DNA from: Flavobacteriaceae bacterium | GTDB taxonomy: Bacteria; Bacteroidota; Bacteroidia; Flavobacteriales; Flavobacteriaceae | NCBI GenBank assembly: GCA_013373105.1 | Contig: JABXIJ010000008.1 | Coordinates: forward strand, 1 to 41,640 | Length of the DNA stretch: 41,640 nt | Reading direction: 5' to 3' | Shown here: positions 1-8,207 of the stretch, one piece after another | How the letters are laid out: each line of letters opens with the position of its first letter | How positions within the stretch are numbered: the stretch's first letter is position 1 | The notes under the pieces: generated by a model | What the model was told of the DNA's origin: nothing | Seen by the model: only the letters and a program-made list of their open reading frames with translations | Database searches by the model: none | Made by a program: the position numbers and the translations under genes

Positions 1-32
1 CCAGCGCTCTAACCAGCTGAGCTACAATCACC
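1..32 (-). tRNA. tRNA, 5' part only (probably tRNA-His)
   Basis: Read on the minus strand, this edge begins with an acceptor strand, then TA (U8, A9), a GCTC D-stem arm, a D-loop containing GGTTA, and a closing GAGC. Eight bases precede the U8-A9 pair instead of seven, and they start GG. An extra genome-encoded G at position -1 is the hallmark of tRNA-His, and the E. coli tRNA-His 5' end has the same layout. The anticodon and 3' half lie outside the window, so the His assignment is inferred from the acceptor length. That it is a tRNA is secure. Confidence 0.8.
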
Positions 33-85
33 ATTTAATTGCGGATGCAAATATAATTTATTTTTAATTGTACAAAAAGAATTAA

Positions 86-802
86 TTAAATTAATTTATC
101 TAAATTATTTACAGCAACAAAACGCTCAGAAGTAAAACCTTCTGCATGTTCAACACCAATAATTCTACCTAAATCTCTAGACCTATAAGTAATACTATCT
201 AAAAAATTCTTACTTGTTATAGGGGTTTCAGGTTCGTTACTTTTCGGGTCATAAAATTGCGATGAATATGCTAAAATAGCATCTACTTTCTTTTCTATAA
301 ACCCTGTAACATCTATTACAAAATCTGGTTTTAAGTTATGCCATTGTATATAATGATAGACTTGTTTTGGTCTCCAATGTTCTTGAGACTCCCCATTTAT
401 ACTTGTTTCTATTTTTAGTAAGCCACTTAAAAAACAAGCATCTGAAACAAGTTTGCTCCCTTTAGAATGATCTATATGCCTATCTGCTATTGCATTACAA
501 AGCACAACATCTGGCTTATATTTTCTAATCATTTTTATAATTTCAATTTGATGCTTTTTATCATTTATAAAAAATCCATCTGCAAACTCTAAGTTTTCTC
601 TAACTTCTACTCCTAATATAGTTGCAGCTTTTTTAGCTTCTAAATCTCTGATTTCTGCACTACCTCTTGTACCAAGTTCTCCCCTAGTTAAATCTACTAT
701 TCCTACTTTTTTACCTAGAGAAACTTCTTTAGCAATTGTAGCTCCACATCCTAATTCAACATCATCTGGATGAGCACCAAAAGCTAAAATATCTAATTTC
801 AT
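86..802 (-). CDS. bshB1: Bacillithiol biosynthesis deacetylase BshB1
   Basis: A 238-residue PIG-L/LmbE-family zinc deacetylase. The N-terminal metal-binding motif AHPDDVE is at about residues 10-16, followed by the GCGAT segment; the later HIDHSKG stretch (near 108-114) supplies a further zinc-binding histidine. Members of this BshB1 subgroup remove the acetyl group from GlcNAc-malate, the second step of bacillithiol synthesis. Length and motifs match the family. Bacillithiol is a low-molecular-weight thiol also made by many Flavobacteriia. The gene stands alone between the tRNA and a divergent transporter gene, with a TAnnTTTG promoter element about 30 bases before its ATG. Its partners bshA and bshC are not in the window. 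Confidence 0.92.
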   Translation of the reverse strand: MKLDILAFGAHPDDVELGCGATIAKEVSLGKKVGIVDLTRGELGTRGSAEIRDLEAKKAATILGVEVRENLEFADGFFINDKKHQIEIIKMIRKYKPDVVLCNAIADRHIDHSKGSKLVSDACFLSGLLKIETSINGESQEHWRPKQVYHYIQWHNLKPDFVIDVTGFIEKKVDAILAYSSQFYDPKSNEPETPITSKNFLDSITYRSRDLGRIIGVEHAEGFTSERFVAVNNLDKLI

Positions 803-833
803 ATTTGTTTAATTTATACATTACTATCAAAAA

Positions 834-841
834 CAAAAATA
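834..841 (-). promoter_or_regulatory. -7 promoter element of bshB1
   Basis: The minus strand reads TATTTTTG, an exact match to the Bacteroidota -7 consensus TAnnTTTG, 31 bases upstream of the bshB1 start codon. No TTG is found 17-23 bases further upstream, so only half of the promoter is convincing. Confidence 0.5.
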
Positions 842-1016
842 TCTATATAATTTTAATTTAACATTCATTCAAACCACCAATAGTTATAAAATATAATTTA
901 AAGTTTGAATTTTAATTTGATTATTTAACATTTCTATTTCGTTTTCGTGTAATAAAATTTTGTTTTTGGTTACTTAATTTTATTGATTTCATAAAAATAT
1001 CGTAGTATAAAGAAAT

Positions 1017-1032
1017 CATGATATTCATCATG
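1017..1032. promoter_or_regulatory. Perfect dyad upstream of the SLC13 gene (possible operator)
   Basis: CATGAT and ATCATG are exact reverse complements separated by four bases, about 47 bases before the transporter start. A -7-like TAACTTTA lies at 1054-1061, so the dyad would sit near -45, a typical activator or repressor position. No regulator can be assigned, and short dyads also arise by chance in A+T-rich DNA. Confidence 0.3.
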
Positions 1033-1078
1033 TATAACTTTTCTAAACTAATATAACTTTACATCATAAAATCATCTT

Positions 1079-2916
1079 ATGGCAATTCTATTAATTATTC
1101 TAACGATAACAATAATATTATTTGTTTGGGGAAAGTATTCACCTGATGTAATTGCTTTAGTTTCAATGATTAGTTTATTCTTATTTGGAATATTAAATCT
1201 GAATGAAACTTTAAGCGGCTTTAGCAACCCAACTGTTATTATGATTGCCTCTTTATTTATAATTGGTGAAGGTTTATCTCAAACTGGGTGGACAGCTATT
1301 GCTGAAAAAAACTTATACAAATTGCAAAAAGTAGTGTGCCTAAATTACTGGTTATAATAACTTTAGGTTCAGGAGTCTTATCAGGTTTTGTTAGTAATAC
1401 TGGTACTGTTGCTACACTTCTACCAGCAACAATTTCTTCTGCTTGGAGTATTGGAACAATGCCTTCTAAAATTTTAATTCCAGTTGCTTTTGGTTCTAAC
1501 ACTGGAGGTCTTTTAACGTTAACAGGTACACCTCCAAACATAATAACAAACAACGCTTTAATTGATGCTGGTTTTGAGGGTTTTTCGTTTTTTGAATTTG
1601 GTCTTATTGGATTACCATTACTTATTATAGCAATTGTTTACTTTAGATATATAGGTTTTAAATTATTACCAAAAAATAAAACCAATAACAAACCTATAAA
1701 TATAGACACTACTCTTCATGAGTGGATTGAAGCTTACAGTATCGAAAACGACTATTATCAATTAAGAATTCGCTCTGTTTCACCTTTAATTAACACAAAG
1801 GTTAGTGATTGGGATTTAGAGAATGACTTTAAAATAAATATTATTCGTCTAAAAAGAAGGCACCCTAATAGGTTAAAAGGAAATATGCCTTTTATTGAAT
1901 TTCCTAGTAATGATACAGAGTTAAGATATCATGATATTTTAACAGTAAAAGGAAAGACAGAAGATATTAATAGATTGATGATAAGCTTCAGATTAGGCCT
2001 TTTACCTAAAGAGTCTGTTAAATCTGAATTAAGAAATAATTTAATAAATCAAGAAGTAGGAATGGCAGAAGTTATTGTCACTCAAAAATCTTACTTGGTT
2101 GGGCAAAAAATTAAAGTTCATGAATATTTTGAAAGATACAGTGTTCAGCTTTTGGCTACATCAAGACAGAGAAAACCTTATTTAGAAGAAGAAATAAGAG
2201 TAAATGCTGGTGACAGTTTTATCATAAGAGGTCCATGGCAAAATATTGAGAAGCTAAAAAATAATCATAAAAATATGGTTATTGTTGGAAGACCAGAAGA
2301 AATGCTAAAAGATGTTGATAAGCTTACACCAAAATCTTATATAGCTTTAGGTGCTCTTTTATTAATGATAATTCTATTAGTTGTGAAAGCAGTTCCTGGA
2401 GCAATTGCTGCACTAATTTCTGCAGGTATTATTTTATTTACTGGCTGTGTACCTTTTACCAAATCTTATAAAAGTATAAGTTGGACAAGTGTAATAATGA
2501 TTGCTGCTATGATTCCAATGGGAATTGCCATTCAGAAAACAGGTGTTGCTGAAATGATTTCGAATTCTATAATTAGCATTTTAGGTATGGAAAATCCAAC
2601 GTTACTTTTAGCAGGAATCTTTTTATTAACTACAACATTTAGTCAATTTATAAATAATTCTGCAACTGCTGTTTTAATGACTCCTATTGTAATTCTTGCA
2701 GCTCAATCTATGAATGTATCTCCTGAACCTCTAATGATTACCATAGCTATTAGTGCTTCAACAGCATTTTTAACACCCATAGGAACAACTACAAATGCAA
2801 TGGTTATGAGTTCAGGAAACTACAAATTTATAGATTATCTAAAAGTTGGCGCTCCATTATTACTAATTTTTTTAATAACAACAATTGTATTAGTTCCAAT
2901 TATTTGGCCATTTTAA
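1079..2916 (+). pseudogene. SLC13-family anion symporter with TrkA-C domains, interrupted by a -1 frameshift
   Basis: Two overlapping reading frames together make one SLC13 (DASS) permease of about 613 residues. The first (1079-1357) gives the N-terminal membrane helices. The second (ending 2916) gives the conserved SNTGTVATLLP and SNTGGLLTLTGTPPN helical-hairpin segments, then two RCK_C/TrkA-C regulatory domains in the middle, then the C-terminal transmembrane half with NNSATAVLMTPI and a further TPIGTTTNAM hairpin. The family imports sulfate, phosphate or dicarboxylates with sodium. The frames join at the A-run 1305-1311: the upstream frame reads A AAA AAC there, and a -1 slip restores the conserved continuation KKLIQIAKSSVPKLLV. 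This is either a one-base deletion in an A8 run (true pseudogene or sequencing error) or a programmed -1 frameshift. Everything after the junction is intact. The next gene starts 11 bases downstream. Confidence 0.8.
1306..1312 (+). other. Candidate -1 slippery heptamer A_AAA_AAC
   Basis: In the upstream frame the codons are GAA AAA AAC, so the heptamer A_AAA_AAC has the exact phase of a canonical X_XXY_YYZ site. Slipping back one base gives AAA AAA then CTT, which is the frame of the rest of the transporter. Without a slip, translation stops at TAA 1355-1357 after 92 residues. I see no strong Shine-Dalgarno-like stimulator or stable hairpin nearby. Confidence 0.4.
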
Positions 2917-2926
2917 TTTTAGTCTT

Positions 2927-3565
2927 ATGTTTTTAAGATTGCTAATACTTTTTATAAGTTTCACTAGCTATACACAAACTCAGGCAGAAAAAAACTTTGG
3001 GAGTTGGTACATGTATCATGGCAATCATGCATTATCTAAAAGTTGGAGTATTAACACAGGTTTTCAAGAAAGAAATTATCAAACATTCCAAAACTAGAAT
3101 TTATTCCTTACATATGTTGGTGTTAATTATAAAATCAACAGTAAATGGATAGCTAATTTTACTTATGGTTATATAGATGTTGATAGAACATTTGATCCTG
3201 ATGTAACTCCAAATACCATAGAACATAGGTTTTTTGAACAGCTGTTGAATAAAGTAGAATATTTTAAAATTCCTTTTACTCATAGGTTTAGATTAGAGCA
3301 TAGAAATTTGTATTCTCAAAATTCTTATAAATTAATTAATAGAATTAGGTATAGATTTCAATCAAAAATTCCAATTACTCATAAATTTTACGGAAATATA
3401 AGTAATGAATTCTTTTTTCAGTTTAATGGAAATATTTGCCCAGAAAATAGATTCTATTCTGCTTTGGGTTTTTACTTAAATAAAACTATTGCTTTTGAAC
3501 TTGGGTTTTTAAGACAACATATTAATAATCAAAACTTAAATAGACTACAGATTACAGTTTATTAA
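2927..3565 (+). pseudogene. DUF2490 outer-membrane beta-barrel-like protein, internal amber codon
   Basis: An open frame from ATG 2927 to TAA 3563-3565 has one in-frame TAG at 3095-3097 (codon 57). The translation starts with a signal peptide (about residues 1-16, ending ...SYTQTQA), then NFGSWYMYHGNH, and alternating aromatic strands such as KVEYFKIPFTHRFRLEHR. This fits the DUF2490 family of secreted, probable porin-like barrels of Bacteroidota, usually a little over 200 residues; this frame spans 212 codons. The stop falls in FQN-stop-NLFLTYVGVNY, where a CAG (Gln) to TAG change is the simplest explanation. It lies 11 bases after the transporter gene and was probably co-transcribed with it. 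Both being interrupted suggests the pair is decaying, unless sequencing errors are to blame. Confidence 0.75.
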
Positions 3566-3570
3566 AAACA

Positions 3571-3596
3571 AATCATTTTAAACACAAAAAATGATT
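3571..3596. terminator. Weak A+T-rich hairpin between convergent genes
   Basis: AATCATTTT (3571-3579) pairs with AAAATGATT (3588-3596), nine A/T-rich base pairs around an eight-base loop. It overlaps the stop of the minus-strand transsulfuration gene. T-tracts on either side are poor, so termination is only a suggestion. Confidence 0.35.
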
Positions 3597-4746
3597 ATTT
3601 AGCTTCTTCAATGGCTTGTTCAATATCTATAATTAAATCTTTAACTTCTTCTATACCAACAGAAAAGCGAATTAAACCATCTTTAATACCTCTTTCTAAT
3701 CGTTCTTTTTCAGTAAGTAATGCATGTGTAGTTTGTACAGGACTCACTGTTGTACTTTCTAAACCAGCCAAACTCATAGAAGGTTTAATTAATTGTAGGT
3801 TTTTTTGAAACTCCATTGCATCTATTCCTTTTTTTAACTCAAAAGACAACATAGCACCAAATCCTTTCATTTGAGATTTTGCTAAATCATATTGAGGATG
3901 ACTTGGTAATCCTGGATAATATACTTTGTCAATATTTGGATTTTGCTCTAAATATTCTGCCATTAATTGCGCATTTTTTGTTTGTTCTTTAACTCTAAGA
4001 TTTAAAGTTTTTAAACTACGCTCTAATAACCAAACTGTTTGGTCACTTAAATTACCACCTAAATTTATAGCTGTATTCCAGATTTTTTCTAAGTTTTGTT
4101 TTGATGAAGCTACAGCTCCTGCAGAAATATCTGAATGTCCACCCATATATTTTGTAGCTGAATGAATTACAATGTCGATTCCAAAGTCATAAGGATTTTG
4201 ATTTATTGGAGAGGCAAATGTGTTATCTATCATAGAAATACAGTTATTTTCTTTTGCTAAACCTGCGATAGCTTTAATATCTGTAATACCTAATAACGGA
4301 TTTGAAGGAGTTTCTATGTAAATTATTTTGGTATTTTCTTTAATCAAAAGTTTAAATTCCTCAATATTATCAGACTCTGTAAAAGAATATTCAATCCCAT
4401 ACTTTTCAAATTCAGAAACTATGAAATTATAGGTACCTCCATAAATAACTTGCTGAACAATAACATGATCACCCTTTTTAAGAAAAGCTAACATAGCAGA
4501 AGAAATTGCTGCCATGCCAGAACTAAATATTAATGCATCTTCTGTATTTTCTAAAGCAGCAATTTTTTTACATAGCATTTCTTGGTTTGGAGTATTGTAA
4601 TAACGAGGATAACGCTTAACATCTACTCCATCAAAAGCATAAGAAGTTGATGTATAAATTGGTGATACTGCACCTTTAAACTGTTCATCTTTTACCTCAC
4701 CTACATGCACACAAATAGTATTAATTCCTAATTTCTTCTTATTCAT
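3595..4746 (-). CDS. Transsulfuration PLP enzyme (cystathionine gamma-synthase / gamma- or beta-lyase type)
   Basis: A 383-residue Cys/Met-metabolism PLP-dependent enzyme of fold type I, full length for the family. The cofactor-lysine motif SATKYMGGHSD places the Schiff-base Lys at residue 199. SSGMAA (75-80) and YGGTY (102-106) form the phosphate and substrate pocket, IETPSNPLL is at 144-152, and D174 would contact the pyridine nitrogen. The family makes or cleaves cystathionine, linking cysteine, homocysteine and methionine. Sequence alone does not separate gamma-synthase from the lyases, so no symbol is given. It is transcribed divergently from the DUF2520/kdsC pair with a 75-base spacer. 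Confidence 0.9.
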   Translation of the reverse strand: MNKKKLGINTICVHVGEVKDEQFKGAVSPIYTSTSYAFDGVDVKRYPRYYNTPNQEMLCKKIAALENTEDALIFSSGMAAISSAMLAFLKKGDHVIVQQVIYGGTYNFIVSEFEKYGIEYSFTESDNIEEFKLLIKENTKIIYIETPSNPLLGITDIKAIAGLAKENNCISMIDNTFASPINQNPYDFGIDIVIHSATKYMGGHSDISAGAVASSKQNLEKIWNTAINLGGNLSDQTVWLLERSLKTLNLRVKEQTKNAQLMAEYLEQNPNIDKVYYPGLPSHPQYDLAKSQMKGFGAMLSFELKKGIDAMEFQKNLQLIKPSMSLAGLESTTVSPVQTTHALLTEKERLERGIKDGLIRFSVGIEEVKDLIIDIEQAIEEAK

Positions 4747-4821
4747 TTCTTAAATTTGTAAATAGCTAAATTAACAAATCTTAAAATTATAATATCTTAA
4801 ATTTTCAATATCTTCGTTTGT

Positions 4822-5517
4822 ATGATAACTGTTTTAATTGTTGGTACTGGAAATGTTGGTTTTCATTTGTTTAATGCTTTTTCAGCTTCTAAAACTATTA
4901 ATGTAACTCAAGTTTCCTCTCGAAAATTGAATGATCTTCCAAAAGCAGATGTAACAATACTTGCAGTTTCTGATGATGCTATTGTAGAAGTTTCAAAAAA
5001 AATTAAAAACTCTTTTGTGGTTCATGTTTCTGGCTCAAAGTCTATAAATGAATTAAACAATAAAACCAATAAAGGTGTGTTTTATATGTTGCAAACATTT
5101 TCTAAAGAAAAACCTATAGATTTTAATAAAGTGCCATTTTGTTTAGAAGCTCAAAATGATGATGACTTCAAATTATTAGAAAATTTAGCTAAAAGTTTAG
5201 GAGAACAGATTTACAATATAAATTCAGAGAAAAGAAAAGTATTACATGTTGCTGCTGTTTTTGCCAACAACTTTACAAATCATATGTATAAAATAGCTAA
5301 AGATATTTGTGATAAACATGATATATCATTTAAAGTTTTACTCCCGTTAATAAATGAAACGTCATTAAAAATCAATTATTTAGATCCAAAAGAATCTCAA
5401 ACAGGACCTGCTATTAGAAATGATGAAAAAACAATTTTAAATCACTTAACTTTGTTATCAGAAAATCAAAAAGAAATTTATAAAATCCTCACAAAATCAA
5501 TCCAAAATGGAAATTAG
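4822..5517 (+). CDS. Rossmann-fold DUF2520 dehydrogenase-like protein
   Basis: 231 residues. The N-terminal NAD(P)-binding motif GTGNVGFHL is at 8-16 with a ProC-like Rossmann domain to about residue 110; the C-terminal part is the helical DUF2520 domain (HVAAVFANNFTNHMY, near 142-156). The architecture resembles F420-dependent or pyrroline-carboxylate-type reductases, but the substrate is unknown. The stop overlaps the start of kdsC by 11 bases, so the two are translationally coupled. This pairing is frequent in Flavobacteriaceae. A near-consensus -7 element TATCTTCG (4809-4816) sits almost on the ATG, which would give a leaderless or nearly leaderless mRNA. Confidence 0.88.
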   Translation: MITVLIVGTGNVGFHLFNAFSASKTINVTQVSSRKLNDLPKADVTILAVSDDAIVEVSKKIKNSFVVHVSGSKSINELNNKTNKGVFYMLQTFSKEKPIDFNKVPFCLEAQNDDDFKLLENLAKSLGEQIYNINSEKRKVLHVAAVFANNFTNHMYKIAKDICDKHDISFKVLLPLINETSLKINYLDPKESQTGPAIRNDEKTILNHLTLLSENQKEIYKILTKSIQNGN

Positions 5518-6031
5518 TTACAAACAACTTTTACATAATATTTCTACTTTTATTTTTGATGTTGATGGAGTACTTACTAACGGAATGTTAACCATTATGC
5601 CAAATGGAGAATTAGTGAGACACATGAATGTTAAAGATGGTTACGCAATAAAAGTTGCATTAAATGCAGGTTTTCGTGTTTGTATAATTTCTGGTGGAAC
5701 TAATGAGGCTGTAAGAATTAGATTAGCAGCATTAGGTATTAATGATATTTATTTGGGTGCTCATGATAAAATTAAACAATACAATGAAATTGTAAAAAAA
5801 TATGATTTACAAGCTGAAAACATTATATATATGGGTGATGATATTCCCGATATACCTGTGATGAAAAAAGTAGGTCTAGCTTGTTGCCCAAATGACGCAG
5901 TTCAAGAAGTTCAAAATATTTCTAAATATATATCAAACATTAAAGGTGGTGATGGTTGTGTAAGAGATATAATTGAACAAGTATTAAAAGTACAAAATAA
6001 ATGGAACGATTATTTTGACGCTGAAGCATAA
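5507..6031 (+). CDS. kdsC: KdsC-type HAD phosphatase (KDO-8-phosphate phosphatase)
   Basis: 174 residues of a cap-less C0-type HAD phosphatase. Motif I FDVDGVLTNG has the nucleophile D18 and acid/base D20; motif II is ISGG (near 65-68); motif IV is MGDDIPDIPVM (near 108-118) with the Mg-binding aspartates. KdsC removes phosphate from 3-deoxy-D-manno-octulosonate-8-phosphate before CMP activation, feeding lipopolysaccharide inner-core synthesis. Length agrees with the tetrameric KdsC family. It starts inside the end of the preceding DUF2520 gene. Confidence 0.9.
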   Translation: MEISYKQLLHNISTFIFDVDGVLTNGMLTIMPNGELVRHMNVKDGYAIKVALNAGFRVCIISGGTNEAVRIRLAALGINDIYLGAHDKIKQYNEIVKKYDLQAENIIYMGDDIPDIPVMKKVGLACCPNDAVQEVQNISKYISNIKGGDGCVRDIIEQVLKVQNKWNDYFDAEA

Positions 6032-6048
6032 TTTTTAAAACTAATAAC

Positions 6049-6471
6049 ATGAAAGTATTTTTATCAATTCTATTTTTAAGTATATCATTATCAAGCAATT
6101 CTCAATCTATTTTTGGAAAATGGAACTCTACAAATGACGATACAGGAAAAGTTGATTCTGTTATAGAGATATACGAAAAAGATAGTAAAGCTTATGCAAA
6201 AATCATTGAAATTAAAAATCCAGAAAGACAAAGAGCTGTTTGTGATAAATGTTCTGGCAAAAACAAAAACATACCAATTTTAGGTTTAGAAATTCTAACA
6301 GGTCTTGAAAAAGATAATAATGAATGGTCTGGAGGAAAAATCCTAGATCCAAGAAATGGCAAAGTTTACAAGTGCTATATAGAGTTGGTAAAGCCTAATA
6401 AATTAAAAATTAGAGGCTATATAGGGTTTTCTTTATTAGGCAAAACAAAATATTGGCAAAGAGCTGAATAG
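6049..6471 (+). CDS. DUF2147 secreted protein
   Basis: 140 residues with a signal peptide (about 1-19, hydrophobic core followed by SNSQS). The mature part begins IFGKWNS, then has VIEIYEKDSKAYAKI, a CDKC pair near residues 61-64, GGKILDPRNGKVYKC and LKIRGYIGFSLLGKTKYWQR. These are the conserved blocks of DUF2147, a small lipocalin-like family of unknown function common in Bacteroidota and Proteobacteria. It follows kdsC by 17 bases and is probably co-transcribed. Its TAG stop directly abuts the stop codon of the convergent pcm gene with no spacer. Confidence 0.88.
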   Translation: MKVFLSILFLSISLSSNSQSIFGKWNSTNDDTGKVDSVIEIYEKDSKAYAKIIEIKNPERQRAVCDKCSGKNKNIPILGLEILTGLEKDNNEWSGGKILDPRNGKVYKCYIELVKPNKLKIRGYIGFSLLGKTKYWQRAE

Positions 6472-7113
6472 TTAGTTTTTCTCTTCTAACATTGGCACAA
6501 AAGCAAAATCACCTAATTCATGCTTTTCAAATTCTTTTATAGATTTTCTAATAAATAGTGTCATTATTTGTTTTGTTTCACCTACAGGAATAAGTAGCCT
6601 ACCTCCTACTTTTAACTGACTCAACAAAGGCTTAGGAACAAAAGGTGCTCCTGCAGTAACTATAATTTTATCAAATGGAGCCTCATCAGGTAAACCCTTA
6701 TAACCATCACCAAAAATTAATTTTTTAGGTCTATAATTTAATTTTCTTAAAAAACGTGATGTATTTTTAAACAGTTCATGTTGTCTTTCTATAGAATAAA
6801 CAATAGCTTTTAATTCAAGTAAAACAGCTGTTTGATAACCAGAACCAGTACCAATCTCAAGCACTTTATCGCTAGGTTTTACTTGTAAAGTCTGAGATTG
6901 AAATGCAACTGTGTAAGGCTGAGAAATTGTTTGTTCTGCTGCTATTGGAAAAGCTTTATCTTGATAAGCATGAGACTCAAAACTAGAATCTATAAACAAG
7001 TGTCTTGGAATATTTCGTATAGCATTTAAAACTTTTTCATCTATAATGCCTTTATCTTTTAAAACATTAGCTAATTGATTTCTAAGTCCTTGATGTTTTG
7101 CAGTATCTCTCAA
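6472..7113 (-). CDS. pcm: Protein-L-isoaspartate O-methyltransferase
   Basis: 213 residues, full length for bacterial PCMT. The SAM-binding motif VLEIGTGSGYQTAVL is near 84-98; upstream come RHLFI and AEQTISQPYTVAFQ, the substrate-side motif of the family. The C-terminal GGRLLIPVGE block is also typical. The enzyme methylates isoaspartyl residues in damaged proteins, using S-adenosylmethionine, to start repair. It is a single gene, convergent with the DUF2147 gene and divergent from the Gfo/Idh/MocA gene. Confidence 0.93.
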   Translation of the reverse strand: MRDTAKHQGLRNQLANVLKDKGIIDEKVLNAIRNIPRHLFIDSSFESHAYQDKAFPIAAEQTISQPYTVAFQSQTLQVKPSDKVLEIGTGSGYQTAVLLELKAIVYSIERQHELFKNTSRFLRKLNYRPKKLIFGDGYKGLPDEAPFDKIIVTAGAPFVPKPLLSQLKVGGRLLIPVGETKQIMTLFIRKSIKEFEKHELGDFAFVPMLEEKN

Positions 7114-7175
7114 TTTATTAACTATTTCTAGATTCTAAATGTAGCAATAAATCCTTTTAAATCCCTATAAAATTG

Positions 7176-7183
7176 TATCTTTG
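7176..7183 (+). promoter_or_regulatory. -7 promoter element of the Gfo/Idh/MocA gene
   Basis: TATCTTTG matches TAnnTTTG exactly, 46 bases before the ATG at 7230. It also argues against an upstream in-frame start at 7173, which would lie before the transcript begins. No good TTG lies 17-23 bases upstream. Confidence 0.5.
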
Positions 7184-7229
7184 TTTGCGTTCAAATTTGG
7201 CGTATTATATAATTTTAACACACTTATTT

Positions 7230-8189
7230 ATGCTTAAAGTTGGAGTTTTAGGAGCAGGTCATCTAGGTAAAATTCATTTAAAATTACTACAACAATCTTC
7301 TAAATATGATTTAGTTGGGTTTTACGATCCATATAAAAAAAATGCTACAAAAGTTGCTAAAGAATTTGGCTACAAGAAATTTGACTCTATTAATGAATTA
7401 ATAGCTAATGTAGATGTAGTTGACATTGTTACCCCTACACTTTCTCATTTTGATTGTGCTAAGAAAGCTATTGAAAACGGATGTCATATTTTTATTGAAA
7501 AACCAATTGCTAAAACTACTCTTGAAGCAGAGGCTATTAGAACATTAGCAAGTCAACATCATGTTAAAGGTCAGGTTGGCCATGTAGAACGTTTCAATCC
7601 TGCTTTTATTGGAGTTAAAGATATGATTAACAATCCAATGTTTATTGAAACACATAGGTTAGCAGAATTTAATCCTAGAGGTACAGATGTACCAGTAGTT
7701 TTAGATTTAATGATTCACGATATTGACATTGTTTTATCTGTAGTAAAATCAGAAGTAAAAAATATTCACGCAAGTGGAATTTCAGTAATTTCTGAAACTC
7801 CAGATATTGCTAATGCTAGAATAGAATTTGAAAATGGTTGTGTAGCTAATTTAACATCTAGTAGAATATCTATGAAAAATATGCGTAAAACACGTTTTTT
7901 TCAAAAAGACGCATACATTTCTGTTGATTTATTAGAAAAGAAAGCTGAAGTGGTAAGAATGAAAGATGCTCCTGAAAATCCTGGAGATTTTGACATGATT
8001 TTGCAAAACGATGCTGGTGTTAAAAAACAAATTTATTTCGACAACCCACATATTAATAATAACAATGCAATTCTAGATGAACTAGAAACTTTTGCAGATG
8101 CCATAAATAATAATACAACACCAATAGTAACATTAAAAAATGGTTCTGAAGCACTTAGAATTGCACAGTGGGTAATAGATAGCTTTTAA
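7230..8189 (+). CDS. Gfo/Idh/MocA-family NAD(P)-dependent oxidoreductase
   Basis: 319 residues from the ATG at 7230. The frame extends upstream to 7173, but the conserved Rossmann start MLKVGVLGAGHLGKIHLK begins here and a promoter element lies at 7176-7183. The nucleotide motif GAGHLGKIH is near residues 8-16, the family motif EKPIA near 91-95, and the catalytic-domain segment LDLMIHDIDIV carries the conserved histidine. The family oxidises or isomerises sugars and inositols or reduces biliverdin-like substrates; I cannot name the substrate. It is followed after 18 bases by a 3-hydroxybutyryl-CoA dehydrogenase gene and is probably co-transcribed. Confidence 0.88.
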   Translation: MLKVGVLGAGHLGKIHLKLLQQSSKYDLVGFYDPYKKNATKVAKEFGYKKFDSINELIANVDVVDIVTPTLSHFDCAKKAIENGCHIFIEKPIAKTTLEAEAIRTLASQHHVKGQVGHVERFNPAFIGVKDMINNPMFIETHRLAEFNPRGTDVPVVLDLMIHDIDIVLSVVKSEVKNIHASGISVISETPDIANARIEFENGCVANLTSSRISMKNMRKTRFFQKDAYISVDLLEKKAEVVRMKDAPENPGDFDMILQNDAGVKKQIYFDNPHINNNNAILDELETFADAINNNTTPIVTLKNGSEALRIAQWVIDSF

Positions 8190-8207
8190 ACTTAAAACAT
8201 AAAATAA

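Noticed and set aside
803..1078. Hidden gene in the longest gap
   Set aside because: It is very A+T-rich with no sustained open frame; only promoter-like elements and the 16-base dyad at 1017-1032 are visible.
3926..4165. Plus-strand open frames inside the transsulfuration gene, and similar antisense frames elsewhere (for example 15389-15649, 20403-20600, 25551-25871)
   Set aside because: They lie wholly antisense to well-conserved genes, show no family features and are explained by codon use of the true gene.
7173..7229. Upstream extension of the Gfo/Idh/MocA frame
   Set aside because: A TAnnTTTG element at 7176-7183 lies inside it and the conserved Rossmann start begins at 7230.
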